From an uncultured Bdellovibrio sp. (lineage in GTDB: Bacteria > Bdellovibrionota > Bdellovibrionia > Bdellovibrionales > Bdellovibrionaceae): DNA of 10,431 bases. The stretch is from contig CAMLMF010000048.1 in the NCBI GenBank assembly GCA_946480995.1, positions 1 through 10,431 of the forward strand. Reading direction: 5' to 3'. The position numbers and the translations under genes were made by a program. Below the pieces are notes generated by a model. The model did not search any database and was not told where the DNA came from. It worked only from the letters and a program-made list of their open reading frames with translations. This document shows, piece after piece, positions 1 to 7,074 of this stretch; position 1 is the stretch's first letter, and each line of letters begins with the position of its first letter.

Positions 1-369
1 CGAAATGTTGTCGGCTAAACGCACTTGCAGACTTGCGGGAATGAGCTTTAAAAGCTCATCGTCTTGAGAAATATCTGGAGCATAGCTTGCCAATTGTGTG
101 CGGAAATCACCCAAGGCTTTTTCCTGACTGACTAAATGGATCTCACCCACTTTACCCGTGGCTTTAAGACGTTCTTCGATTTCAAGACGGCCTTTTTCAG
201 ACAGGTCTTGGGCTAGATACACTGTCATCTGCACATCTTCGCCCCACAAGGTCAGGATATTACGAAAGTTTTGTGAAACTAAGAGCGAGGCCCCCATGAC
301 GACGAAACAAGCTGTCACAACGATCAAGGTAGAAACTTTGAGGGCCCAGTTTTTTTGTGGAGGTCTCAT
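1..369 (-). CDS. ftsX: Cell division protein FtsX, N-terminal part (runs off left edge)
   Basis: FtsX is the inner-membrane partner of the FtsE ATPase. In known systems FtsEX transmits ATP-driven conformational change to periplasmic wall hydrolases at the septum. The visible 123 residues begin MRPPQKNWALKV. One hydrophobic segment follows at about residues 11-33, and then a soluble stretch (VYLAQDLSEKGRLEIEE region, residues 50-123) that fits the first periplasmic domain. The later three membrane segments lie outside the window. The ATG at 369-367 overlaps the ftsE stop as ATGA, which implies translational coupling and fixes the start. The short cytoplasmic N-terminus and a single early membrane helix fit the family. 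The identity rests mainly on this topology and on the adjacent ftsE, because FtsX sequences are poorly conserved. The reading frame is open to base 1. Confidence 0.9.
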   Translation of the reverse strand, partial: MRPPQKNWALKVSTLIVVTACFVVMGASLLVSQNFRNILTLWGEDVQMTVYLAQDLSEKGRLEIEERLKATGKVGEIHLVSQEKALGDFRTQLASYAPDISQDDELLKLIPASLQVRLADNIS

Positions 370-1028
370 TTTGTATCCCCCACAATCATCCCGTCGCGCA
401 ATTCAAGAGTGCGTTTTTTTCTTTGCTTCACCATCTCATGATCGTGGGTTGCAACAAATACTGTTGTCCCTTGCGCACAAACACGCTCAAGCAAATCCAT
501 GATTTCTTGGCTTAAACGAGGATCTAAATTTCCAGTCGGCTCATCGGCAATCAGGACGCCGGGCTGATGAATGATCGCACGTGCGATCGCAGTTCTTTGC
601 TGCTCACCACCCGAAACAAAGTCGGGAAATTGATCATGTTTGTGGGCCAGGCCGACTTGTTCCAAAACCTCATAAACGCGACGCTGAATACTGGGGGTTT
701 TATCGCCACGCACGATCAATGGCATCGCGACGTTTTCAAAAATTGTTTTGTCTTTAAGTAATTTAAAATCCTGAAAGACCACCCCAATCTTTCTGCGAAA
801 GAACGGAACTTGTCCCGATTTGATTGTGAGCAGATCGTGACCTGCAACCTTCACGTTCCCTGACGTCGCAACATCATAGGCCGAGATCATTTTGAAAAGC
901 GTTGTTTTGCCAGCACCACTAGGGCCTGTAAGAAAAACGAACTCGCCCTTGTCGATTCTTAAATCTACATTTTTTAGAGCATGAACGTCGCCGGGGTATG
1001 TCTTATAGACGTGAGAGAATTCAATCAT
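366..1028 (-). CDS. ftsE: Cell division ATP-binding protein FtsE
   Basis: FtsE is the cytoplasmic ABC ATPase of the FtsEX complex, which acts at the division septum. The 220-residue length is normal for the family. All nucleotide-binding motifs are present: Walker A GPSGAGKT (35-42), Q-loop Gln86 in VVFQDFKLL, signature SGGEQQR (139-145), Walker B VLIADE (158-163), D-loop NLDP (167-170) and switch His195. The N-terminus (MIEFSHVYKTYP) and the GVVFQDFKLL stretch are characteristic of FtsE rather than of LolD or MacB. The ATG at 1028 is the natural start, but its ribosome binding site is weak: only AAGA and AGAG stretches lie close to it. The gene lies 53 bases downstream of the small 84-codon gene and overlaps ftsX by four bases. 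The three are probably one transcript. Confidence 0.96.
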   Translation of the reverse strand: MIEFSHVYKTYPGDVHALKNVDLRIDKGEFVFLTGPSGAGKTTLFKMISAYDVATSGNVKVAGHDLLTIKSGQVPFFRRKIGVVFQDFKLLKDKTIFENVAMPLIVRGDKTPSIQRRVYEVLEQVGLAHKHDQFPDFVSGGEQQRTAIARAIIHQPGVLIADEPTGNLDPRLSQEIMDLLERVCAQGTTVFVATHDHEMVKQRKKRTLELRDGMIVGDTK

Positions 1029-1081
1029 CTCTCTATCTTATGAAAATGCAGCCCTGAAGAGTACTCAACCGAGGTCGAGTT

Positions 1082-1336
1082 TTATGGCATTGCACCCGTC
1101 ATAAGCGTATCGATAATCGTAGAATGCTGACGACGCAGAGCAAGTTTAATGGCTTCCTCAGTTTGACTGGAACCTAGACGCAGTACCGTGTCATAAGGAG
1201 TCTTAATAGTTTTTAAAACTGCGCCATTGCAAAAAATACGACTGACTAGATAAGGATTCTGCAAACCCCAATCTTCCGTCTGTACGTGGAATTTTTGCCC
1301 GCGAACGTTAATGTCTGAATTAAAACCTTTTTGCAC
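1082..1336 (-). CDS. Small unrecognised protein with FHVQTED motif, upstream of ftsE
   Basis: This is an 84-residue protein with no domain I can name. It has no signal peptide, membrane segment or cysteine pair (one Cys), so it is probably cytosolic. It contains a short motif, KFHVQTEDWGLQNPYLVSRIF (about 15-35), then a strand-like GAVLKTIKTPYD, and a helical C-terminal half (EEAIKLALRRQHSTIIDTL). From memory, similar short FHVQTED proteins occur in Bdellovibrio and other delta-type bacteria, but I cannot verify that here. The start is GTG at 1336-1334: an in-frame TGA lies immediately upstream, and a GAGG Shine-Dalgarno sequence sits about nine bases before it. It is the first gene of the run leading into ftsE and ftsX, so a role linked to division or regulation is possible but only inferred. 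Confidence 0.8.
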   Translation of the reverse strand: MQKGFNSDINVRGQKFHVQTEDWGLQNPYLVSRIFCNGAVLKTIKTPYDTVLRLGSSQTEEAIKLALRRQHSTIIDTLMTGAMP

Positions 1337-1394
1337 TCAAAAAACCTCACACTATTTCTAACAGAATTTTCTTGTTTGCTCACTAAGTTTTTCC

Positions 1395-1423
1395 TTGGTC
1401 GATCAACTATTTAAAACTATAAA
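1395..1423 (+). promoter_or_regulatory. Candidate sigma-70 promoter for the DUF481-mscL pair
   Basis: A TATAAA -10 box (1418-1423) lies 17 bases after a weak TTGGTC -35 box (1395-1400). This would give a leader of about 20 bases before the GTG at 1453. The hexamer AACTAT occurs twice (1405-1410 and 1415-1420), exactly ten bases apart, just upstream of and overlapping the -10 box. The -10 box is good and the -35 poor, so an activator or extra contacts may be needed. The divergent 116-base gap must also hold the promoter for the minus-strand small gene, but I could not place that one convincingly. Confidence 0.5.
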
Positions 1424-1452
1424 AGAGGAGCAAAAAACCAAAGGAGTCCCTT

Positions 1453-2166
1453 GTGAATAAACTTGTAAGTCTGACCGCTATTTTAGTCCTTTGCTCATCA
1501 TTGTCCGCACATGCCGAAGAGCCTTTCGCTGGTGAAGCGGAAGCCGGAGCTATTGTCGTCAGCGGCAACAACAATTCTGAAAGCTATAATGCGAAAGCAA
1601 AATCCATTTATACCCACGATCAGAATATCTACACAGCCTTCGGTCGTTATCTGAAAACCAACTCAAATGGCCTTGAAAGCGCGCGCAACTGGGAAGCCGG
1701 CTTAAGATATGAACGTGAATTGGCAGAATACCTAGGTTTGTTCGTAGGTCAAAAAGCAGAAAGTGACGTGTACAATGGCTACACTCAAAGGGATTCATCC
1801 GATGCCGGTTTGAAGTATTCTTTTGTCAAAACGGACGAATTGAACTGGTTCTTCGAGACCGGTTATCGTTACCAAAAAACCCAACCTGTTACCGGTGTAA
1901 ATTCCTATGACAACTTGGGTCGTTTGTATATGGAGTACAATCAGGTCCTCAACGACACTTTATCTTTGAAATACTGGGCCGAGTATTTGCCAAACTTCAC
2001 TGTGACTGATGCTTTTCTTGCCAACACAGAAGGTTCCTTGAACATCATGTTAAATTCGGTATTCTCTTTGAAGCTTGCTTATTTATTGCAATATCAAAAC
2101 GTGCCGGCTTCGGGCGGAAAGTATACAACTACGACAACGACTATGAATCTAGTCGCGAAATTTTAA
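1453..2166 (+). CDS. DUF481 family outer-membrane beta-barrel protein
   Basis: This is a predicted outer-membrane barrel of the DUF481 / YdiY type. The E. coli family member is described as salt-induced, and the molecular function is unknown. The 237-residue product starts with a signal peptide ([21 protein letters not shown], cleavage after residue 21, AHA|EE). The mature part is a series of amphipathic strands with the family pattern: [20 protein letters not shown] near 27-46, [30 protein letters not shown], and [24 protein letters not shown]. It ends in a C-terminal phenylalanine (NLVAKF), as expected for an Omp85/BAM substrate. The start is GTG, chosen because AAAGGAG (1440-1446) lies six bases upstream. 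A run of six threonines near the C-terminus uses mixed codons and is not a slippage tract. It probably shares a transcript with mscL, 13 bases downstream. Confidence 0.85.
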   Translation: MNKLVSLTAILVLCSSLSAHAEEPFAGEAEAGAIVVSGNNNSESYNAKAKSIYTHDQNIYTAFGRYLKTNSNGLESARNWEAGLRYERELAEYLGLFVGQKAESDVYNGYTQRDSSDAGLKYSFVKTDELNWFFETGYRYQKTQPVTGVNSYDNLGRLYMEYNQVLNDTLSLKYWAEYLPNFTVTDAFLANTEGSLNIMLNSVFSLKLAYLLQYQNVPASGGKYTTTTTTMNLVAKF

Positions 2167-2179
2167 GAGGGAGATTTCT

Positions 2180-2614
2180 ATGTTTAAGGAGTTTAAAGAG
2201 TTCATCATGCGCGGCAACGTCCTGGACCTAGCCGTAGGTATCATCATCGGTGCGGCGTTCGGGAAAATTGTTTCGTCTTTTGTTTCTGATATTCTGACAC
2301 CTGTTTTGAGTTTAGCTCTGGGTAAAGTCGATTTCTCCAATCTATTTGTAGCCCTCAATGGTGAAACATACACAACATTGGAAGAAGCTAAGAAAGCTGG
2401 CATTTCCACGCTGAACTATGGCCTTTTTATCAACATGGTTATCGACTTTGTAATCGTGGCGTTTGCGATCTTCATGATCGTGCGCATAGCAAATAAATTT
2501 AAAAAAACTGAAGCACCACCGCCGCCGAATACAAAAGAATGCCCTGAATGCCTTTCTGCTATTCCTTTAAAAGCTCGTAAGTGCGCTCACTGCGCAAGTG
2601 TTCAAACGGCTTAG
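2180..2614 (+). CDS. mscL: Large-conductance mechanosensitive channel MscL with CxxC tail
   Basis: MscL is a homopentameric inner-membrane channel that opens under membrane tension to release solutes on hypo-osmotic shock. The product has 144 residues (E. coli 136). The N-terminal amphipathic helix [13 protein letters not shown] and the pore helix [27 protein letters not shown] (15-41) carry the classic MscL pattern. A periplasmic loop spans about 45-80 ([12 protein letters not shown]), and TM2 spans about 81-103 ([21 protein letters not shown]). In place of the usual Leu-rich bundle, the C-terminus has a proline stretch (112-116) and then C121-x2-C124-x10-C135-x2-C138, a zinc-ribbon-like tail known from some MscL homologues. 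The ATG has GAGGGAG (2167-2173) six bases upstream. It sits directly after the DUF481 gene, which suggests a shared response to osmotic or envelope stress. Confidence 0.97.
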   Translation: MFKEFKEFIMRGNVLDLAVGIIIGAAFGKIVSSFVSDILTPVLSLALGKVDFSNLFVALNGETYTTLEEAKKAGISTLNYGLFINMVIDFVIVAFAIFMIVRIANKFKKTEAPPPPNTKECPECLSAIPLKARKCAHCASVQTA

Positions 2615-2636
2615 TTCCTTTCTTTCTTGTCTGACT

Positions 2637-2664
2637 TTGGAGTTTGCAACTGTGCAGGCTCCAA
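2637..2664 (+). terminator. Stem-loop after mscL, possible weak terminator
   Basis: TTGGAG (2637-2642) pairs with CTCCAA (2659-2664). Inside them, TT can pair with GG by wobble and TGCA pairs with TGCA, leaving the tetraloop ACTG. This gives a continuous 12-pair stem 22 bases after the mscL stop. The tail (TGTTCATCTC) is not a clean U-run, so it would be a weak or factor-assisted terminator, or a 3'-end stabilising hairpin. Confidence 0.5.
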
Positions 2665-2670
2665 TGTTCA

Positions 2671-2683
2671 TCTCAATTTGAGA
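2671..2683. promoter_or_regulatory. Perfect short palindrome, possible operator
   Basis: TCTCAATTTGAGA is a perfect dyad of six-base half-sites around a single central T. It lies in the gap between mscL and the coiled-coil gene, about 100 bases before that gene's start. It has the form of a dimeric regulator site, but no promoter hexamers were confidently placed beside it and no second copy was noticed in the window. Confidence 0.25.
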
Positions 2684-2785
2684 CATCTTGCCATTGTTAG
2701 CCCAAAACCCAGTCAAGGTTTTGCTCACAAGTGACGATATTTGGTACTGCTATTGCATCAAATATTTTCATCGGGGAGGCATTCA

Positions 2786-4246
2786 ATGAGTAAGACTTCA
2801 GGCTCAATGAATCAGACAGTTGTCAAAATTGTGTTCGGTATTTTTGTGGGGTTTGCGCCCGCTGCCGGATGGGCCCAAACTCCTTCAAATTACGCCGAAA
2901 TGAAGAAGGACTGCCTTGAACGTGCAGAACCCTTCAAAGCTGACAAAGCTGAATACGCCTTTCAATACAACTCTTGTATGGCAACATCACAAGGTGGCAG
3001 GGCACCTGAAAGACTAGAAGACAAAGGCAAAGTAAATTGCAACGACGTTCAAAAAGAATATAAAGAAATACGCAATAACATCACCAAAGCCTGCAACGAC
3101 GCTGGTCTTGGAAAAAAATGCGCTTCAAACTCCATTGCCTGTGGTGAAGAAATGGAAGAAGAAGACTTTGACACAGTCAGCGCAATCGGCGCTGCCCTTG
3201 GAATTCAAAATGCCAATAATCAGCAAGTCTCGAATAAGTGTCCACAAATGAGCACTCGTGACATTTCTGAAGGACGTAAAAGTCTACAAAAAGAAATCAA
3301 AGAAGACGAAAAAGAGCTTGCGGACTTAACTAAGGAAGCTGCAGAGCTTCAGGCCGATTACGACAAAGAAGTTCAAAAAATCCAAGAAGAACTGACCAAA
3401 GCGCAAGAGGACTATAAGAAAAAAGAAAAAGAATTCAGCCAAGAGGAACGCCAACGCATTGCTGATTTCCAAAAAACGCAAGCTCAAGCAGCTCAAGATA
3501 TGCGAACGAAAGGCGATGAGATCTTAAGTTTACGCGGTCAATTGACTGCCCTTTTAAGAAATAAAGCAAGAGCTCTGAATAAGCTTTCTGAGTCAACAGG
3601 CAAGCTTGCATGTATGGCTGAAGTAAATAAGATGAAGGCTGAGTATGAAAAAATGATGGGTTCTAGCACTTCAAGCAGTGCTAACTTTATTGGTCAGGCA
3701 AAAAAGAAGAAGCTTGAAATGACTCGGACCTACTCAACGTGTATGGCTGACTTCTATCAACAAAGAATTCAGTTGAACGAGCAAACGCAAAATCAGCAAG
3801 AAACCTTAGAAAAAAAGATCGCTGACACTCAAGCGACTGTAGACAATATTCAAGATTCATTAAACTTAGCGCAAAATCAGCTAAACGAAATCGCCAAGGA
3901 CGCGTCAGAAAGCAAAAAAGAGGCTTTGCAAAGCGTGATTGACTTGGGCACAAGACTGCAGCAACAAATGCAAGCTGCCTACACTAAATTGCAAAAGAAC
4001 TTACAGGCTTTACAAACAAAAACTGCAAGCTTGCAGAAGTCTTTGTCGACCTCTAATAACGAATTACTTTCTCTTGGGCCTGTGCCTAAGACGAAAAAGG
4101 ACTTGTCTGCGTCTGACGCTGCACAAACTATTTCTGACGAAGTTCGAAATTTAAACACCATTTTAAATAACGACGAGAAGAAAAAATGTATTCCAGGGAT
4201 AGAAAAGGAAATCAATCAACTGAAGAAATCCCACGGGGTTAACTAA
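2786..4246 (+). CDS. Secreted (periplasmic) coiled-coil protein with ten cysteines, unrecognised
   Basis: I do not recognise a family. The product has 486 residues. Residues 1-30 form a signal peptide with a hydrophobic core (IVFGIFVGFAPAAGWA) and a likely cut at GWA|QT, so the protein is exported. Residues 31-157 are a globular, Cys-containing segment (C43, C64, C85, C103, C112, C119, C152). Residues about 158-260 and 325-430 are long Glu/Lys/Gln-rich helices with strong coiled-coil character. C276, C319 and C468 lie between and after them. The tripeptide CMA occurs three times (64-66, 276-278, 319-321), and the even total of ten cysteines fits disulfide pairing. The start chosen is ATG 2786, because GGGGAGG (2773-2779) is six bases upstream. 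An in-frame TTG at 2741 would add 15 residues but has no such site. The gene stands alone between stem-loops. A structural or envelope-spanning role is only a guess. Confidence 0.85.
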   Translation: MSKTSGSMNQTVVKIVFGIFVGFAPAAGWAQTPSNYAEMKKDCLERAEPFKADKAEYAFQYNSCMATSQGGRAPERLEDKGKVNCNDVQKEYKEIRNNITKACNDAGLGKKCASNSIACGEEMEEEDFDTVSAIGAALGIQNANNQQVSNKCPQMSTRDISEGRKSLQKEIKEDEKELADLTKEAAELQADYDKEVQKIQEELTKAQEDYKKKEKEFSQEERQRIADFQKTQAQAAQDMRTKGDEILSLRGQLTALLRNKARALNKLSESTGKLACMAEVNKMKAEYEKMMGSSTSSSANFIGQAKKKKLEMTRTYSTCMADFYQQRIQLNEQTQNQQETLEKKIADTQATVDNIQDSLNLAQNQLNEIAKDASESKKEALQSVIDLGTRLQQQMQAAYTKLQKNLQALQTKTASLQKSLSTSNNELLSLGPVPKTKKDLSASDAAQTISDEVRNLNTILNNDEKKKCIPGIEKEINQLKKSHGVN

Positions 4247-4254
4247 GCACCCCG
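4234..4254 (+). terminator. Stem-loop straddling the stop codon of the coiled-coil gene
   Basis: CGGGGT (4234-4239) pairs with ACCCCG (4249-4254) across a nine-base loop that contains the TAA stop (4244-4246). There is no U-run after it. It may act with the stronger hairpin 17 bases downstream as a tandem 3'-end structure, but on its own the evidence for termination is weak. Confidence 0.3.
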
Positions 4255-4270
4255 CCTTCCGACCAGCAAC

Positions 4271-4302
4271 GATGTCCTCGTCATTCGTCGAGGACATCTT
4301 CT
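4271..4302 (+). terminator. Strong stem-loop after the coiled-coil gene, probable terminator
   Basis: GATGTCCTCG (4271-4280) pairs perfectly over ten bases with CGAGGACATC (4289-4298), with an eight-base loop. It lies 24 bases after the stop codon. The tail is TTCTC, only a short pyrimidine stretch. The stem strength and position favour a transcription terminator that separates this gene from the PBP1A operon. Confidence 0.65.
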
Positions 4303-4323
4303 CACGCACTCAGCTAATACGAC

Positions 4324-4342
4324 AGTGTGCTAGACCCACACT
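4324..4342. promoter_or_regulatory. Inverted repeat over the -35 region of the PBP1A promoter
   Basis: AGTGTG (4324-4329) and CACACT (4337-4342) are perfect inverted half-sites separated by seven bases. Their centre coincides with the proposed -35 element (4331-4336). The placement would suit a repressor that blocks RNA polymerase, but the half-sites are short and the regulator is unknown. Confidence 0.3.
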
Positions 4343-4359
4343 CCTCCCGCTGCTAGAAT
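4331..4359 (+). promoter_or_regulatory. Candidate extended -10 promoter for the PBP1A-uvrA-exporter operon
   Basis: TAGAAT (4354-4359, one mismatch to TATAAT) is preceded by TG at the extended -10 position (TGCTAGAAT). It lies 17 bases after TAGACC (4331-4336, four of six matches to TTGACA). Transcription would start near 4366, leaving a leader of about 20 bases with AGGAG (4373-4377) nine bases before the GTG start at 4387. Confidence 0.55.
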
Positions 4360-4386
4360 AGGGGCTCATTAAAGGAGCCCTATCCT

Positions 4387-7074
4387 GTGTTAAAAAAAAT
4401 CATCCTGTTTATTGTCGCTCTTGGCCTCATCGGAATTCTTGGTGCCTATCTTGTTGTTCGATCTGTGCAATCGTCCCTGCCACAACTGATCACCGTTAAA
4501 GACTTCCAACCGCTGTTGGTTAGTCAGGTTTACGATCGTAACGGAAAAAGAATCGGTGAATTCTTGCGCGAACGTCGCACGTTGGTGGGTTTTGATAAAA
4601 TTCCTAAAAATGTTGTGAATGCCTTCTTAGCTGCAGAGGACGATCAGTTCTATCAACATAAAGGGATCAATCCTCAAGCGATTTTCCGTGCAGCCCTAGC
4701 AAATTTAAGAGCCGGCAGATCTGTGCAAGGGGGATCAACGATCACTCAGCAGGTGGCGAAAACGTTATTGCTGACAGATGAAAAAACACTGACTCGTAAA
4801 TTGCGTGATATTCTTCTGGCTATCGAGATGGAAAAGAATCTAAGCAAAGATGACATCTTGTATCTTTACTTGAATCAAATTTATTTCGGTCAAGGGGCTT
4901 ACGGCATCGAGCAAGCAGCCCAAGTTTATTATCGCAAAACAGTCAGCAAACTGACTTTATCTGAAATGGCGATTTTAGCTGGTTTGCCAAAAGCTCCAAG
5001 CGCTTACAGCCCGGTCAGAAATCCTGTTCGTGCGAAAGAAAGACAAGTGTATGTTCTGCGCCGTATGGCAGAAGTGGGCTTTATCAAAAAAGAAGAAGCT
5101 GAAGCTGCAATCAAAGAACCTGTGAAAGTGTACGTGCGTGAAAATTACGAAGAGTTCGCGCCGTTCTTCCTAGAAACCGTCCGCCAGCTTTTGGTGGCGC
5201 AGCTTGGTGAAGACACAGTTTTAGATAAAGGCCTAAAAATCTATACAAGCCTTGATCTGGACAAGCAGTTGGCAGCACAGAATTCAGTTTTAGCGGGCTT
5301 AAAGTCTTTGGATAAGCGCCAAGGATACCGGGGGCCTTTAAAAAATATTTCTGACGCTGATGGCATTCAAGAATTCCTAAAAGAAAATCAGAAAAAACTT
5401 ATCTCTGACTTCACCCCAGAGCGTGTCATCATGCCTGACGGAAAATTTGCTGATATCGTTCCGGTAAAATCAGCAAAAGACAGCAAAGAACATCCACTCT
5501 TGCCTCCGTATATTAAACTGAAAGATTCTGTGCAAGGTGTTGTCACTGATTTGAATGACTCCACGGGACTTGTCACTGTTGCTTTGCCAGAAACTCAAGG
5601 GTTGATTGATTTAGAATCAATGACTTGGGCACGTAAGCCTGATCCGGAAATTCGTTGGGATCTGGCGACGGTAAAAAAGCCTTCTGAAGCTTTAAAAAAA
5701 GGTGACGTGATTTTGGTCAAAGTGGTGGCGGATAAATTTGCGTCAACGCGACTAGAAAATTCTTTAGCTAAAAAGAAGCTAACTCCTCAGAACTTGCCGG
5801 ACTTTAACAAATACTTGGGTCTGGAGCTTGATCAAGAGCCATTGGTTGAAGGTTCACTGATTTCATTTGATCAGGAAACGCAAGATATCTTAGCGATGGT
5901 CGGCGGATCCAGCTTTGCAAAAAGCGAATTTAATCGTGCGATCCAAGCTCCGCGCCAAACAGGTTCTGCATTTAAAGCCATCGTTTATGCTTCGGCTTTA
6001 GAAAAAGGCTACACACCGGCAACACCAATCATGGATGCGCCGATTGTGTATGAAGAAGGCGGCTCTTCAGATTCAGAAGGACAGGGCGACCCGAAAGTTT
6101 GGAAGCCCTCAAATCACTCGAAAAGTTTTGGTGGTGACATTCTTTTCAGAAACGCCTTGGTGAAATCACTTAATATTCCTACGGTGAAAATCATCGAAGA
6201 TGTGGGTGTGCCTTGGGCCACAGAATATGCACGTCGTTTGGGAATTTATTCTCCACTAAATCCCGACTTTACCTTAGCATTGGGTTCTAGCAGCGTGACT
6301 TTGTATGAAATGACCAAAGTCTTTGCTGAATTCGGACGCCTCGGAAAAAGAATTTCGCCATTGTTAATTCGCAAAGTGGAAGACGCCAATGGGAAGGTAA
6401 TCTTACAACAAACACCTTTGGATACGCGCTTTGACAAAGAAATCAAAACGATCTCTGACGATTTTGAGACTCGTCGCATAGACTATTTAGAAAGTCATGA
6501 GAACGCAGCTGCAAATCCATCGTCAGAAGAACCTAAAAAGAAAGATGCAAAACACGCCAAACTTGATGAGTTTATTTTCTTCCAAGATCCGAACCAACTG
6601 ATCCGTCCGACGACAGCTTATGTGATGACAACCCTTCTGCGCGGCGTGGTTGAAGACGCCGGCGGTACGGGTGGACAAGCACGAGCTTTAGGTCGCGAAG
6701 TCGCTGGTAAAACGGGTTCTACGAATAACTACTATGACGCATGGTTCATTGGTTACACACCGCAAGTGGCTACGGGCGTTTGGGTGGGTTTTGACAAAGA
6801 AAAAAGCATCGGTAAAGGCGAGGTCGGTGGACGTGCGGCGTTACCTATTTGGGTTGATTACATGAAAGCGGCTCACGACGGACTGCCTCAGATGAGTTTC
6901 CCAGTGCCGGACGGAATCGTCTTTGCTAATATCGATTCTGAAACTGGCAAGTTAGCTTCTGCTTCCACTAAGAAGATTCTCCGTCAGGCATTCGTGGAAG
7001 GCACTGAACCAACAGCTGCTTCCAACAAGGCCGAAGAAGCGACGGACTTTTATAAACAGGATTTATCTGAATGA
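4387..7074 (+). CDS. mrcA: Class A penicillin-binding protein 1A (transglycosylase/transpeptidase)
   Basis: This bifunctional peptidoglycan synthase polymerises glycan from lipid II and crosslinks peptides on the periplasmic face of the inner membrane. Residues 3-25 form the membrane anchor. The GT51 domain (about 50-225) has catalytic Glu84 in AAEDDQFYQHKG, then QGGSTITQQVAK (114-125) and RKLRDILLAIEMEKNLSKDD (137-156). A PBP1A-type OB-like region (GYRGPLKNI onward, about 313-470) precedes the transpeptidase domain. There the SxxK motif is SAFK (Ser527, Lys530), SxN is SLN (594-596) and KTGST is 775-779, so both activities look intact. A charged linker (about 697-730, with SSEEPKKKDAKHAK) interrupts the transpeptidase domain. 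The length of 895 is within the family range. The start is GTG with AGGAG nine bases upstream. Codons 2-5 contain an eight-A tract. The TGA stop overlaps the uvrA ATG. Confidence 0.96.
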   Translation: MLKKIILFIVALGLIGILGAYLVVRSVQSSLPQLITVKDFQPLLVSQVYDRNGKRIGEFLRERRTLVGFDKIPKNVVNAFLAAEDDQFYQHKGINPQAIFRAALANLRAGRSVQGGSTITQQVAKTLLLTDEKTLTRKLRDILLAIEMEKNLSKDDILYLYLNQIYFGQGAYGIEQAAQVYYRKTVSKLTLSEMAILAGLPKAPSAYSPVRNPVRAKERQVYVLRRMAEVGFIKKEEAEAAIKEPVKVYVRENYEEFAPFFLETVRQLLVAQLGEDTVLDKGLKIYTSLDLDKQLAAQNSVLAGLKSLDKRQGYRGPLKNISDADGIQEFLKENQKKLISDFTPERVIMPDGKFADIVPVKSAKDSKEHPLLPPYIKLKDSVQGVVTDLNDSTGLVTVALPETQGLIDLESMTWARKPDPEIRWDLATVKKPSEALKKGDVILVKVVADKFASTRLENSLAKKKLTPQNLPDFNKYLGLELDQEPLVEGSLISFDQETQDILAMVGGSSFAKSEFNRAIQAPRQTGSAFKAIVYASALEKGYTPATPIMDAPIVYEEGGSSDSEGQGDPKVWKPSNHSKSFGGDILFRNALVKSLNIPTVKIIEDVGVPWATEYARRLGIYSPLNPDFTLALGSSSVTLYEMTKVFAEFGRLGKRISPLLIRKVEDANGKVILQQTPLDTRFDKEIKTISDDFETRRIDYLESHENAAANPSSEEPKKKDAKHAKLDEFIFFQDPNQLIRPTTAYVMTTLLRGVVEDAGGTGGQARALGREVAGKTGSTNNYYDAWFIGYTPQVATGVWVGFDKEKSIGKGEVGGRAALPIWVDYMKAAHDGLPQMSFPVPDGIVFANIDSETGKLASASTKKILRQAFVEGTEPTAASNKAEEATDFYKQDLSE

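Noticed and set aside
158..502. Plus-strand open frame of 114 codons across the ftsX start and ftsE end
   Set aside because: It is antisense to two well-supported genes, has no family resemblance and no ribosome site of note. It is a by-product of their codon usage.
1063..1080. Small hairpin just after the stop of the 84-codon minus-strand gene, as a terminator before ftsE
   Set aside because: Only seven pairs including one wobble, with no U-run after it. Too weak to separate the gene from ftsE.
2146..2154. Threonine run near the end of the DUF481 protein as a repeat or slippage tract
   Set aside because: The codons are mixed (ACA, ACT, ACG), so there is no nucleotide repeat that could slip in register.
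2741..2785. Upstream TTG start for the coiled-coil protein
   Set aside because: It would place a His-containing extension before the signal peptide and lacks a ribosome site, whereas ATG 2786 has GGGGAGG at ideal spacing.
3687..4215. Minus- and plus-strand frames within the coiled-coil gene
   Set aside because: All lie inside a long gene with signal peptide, ribosome site and coherent coiled-coil pattern. None has supporting features.
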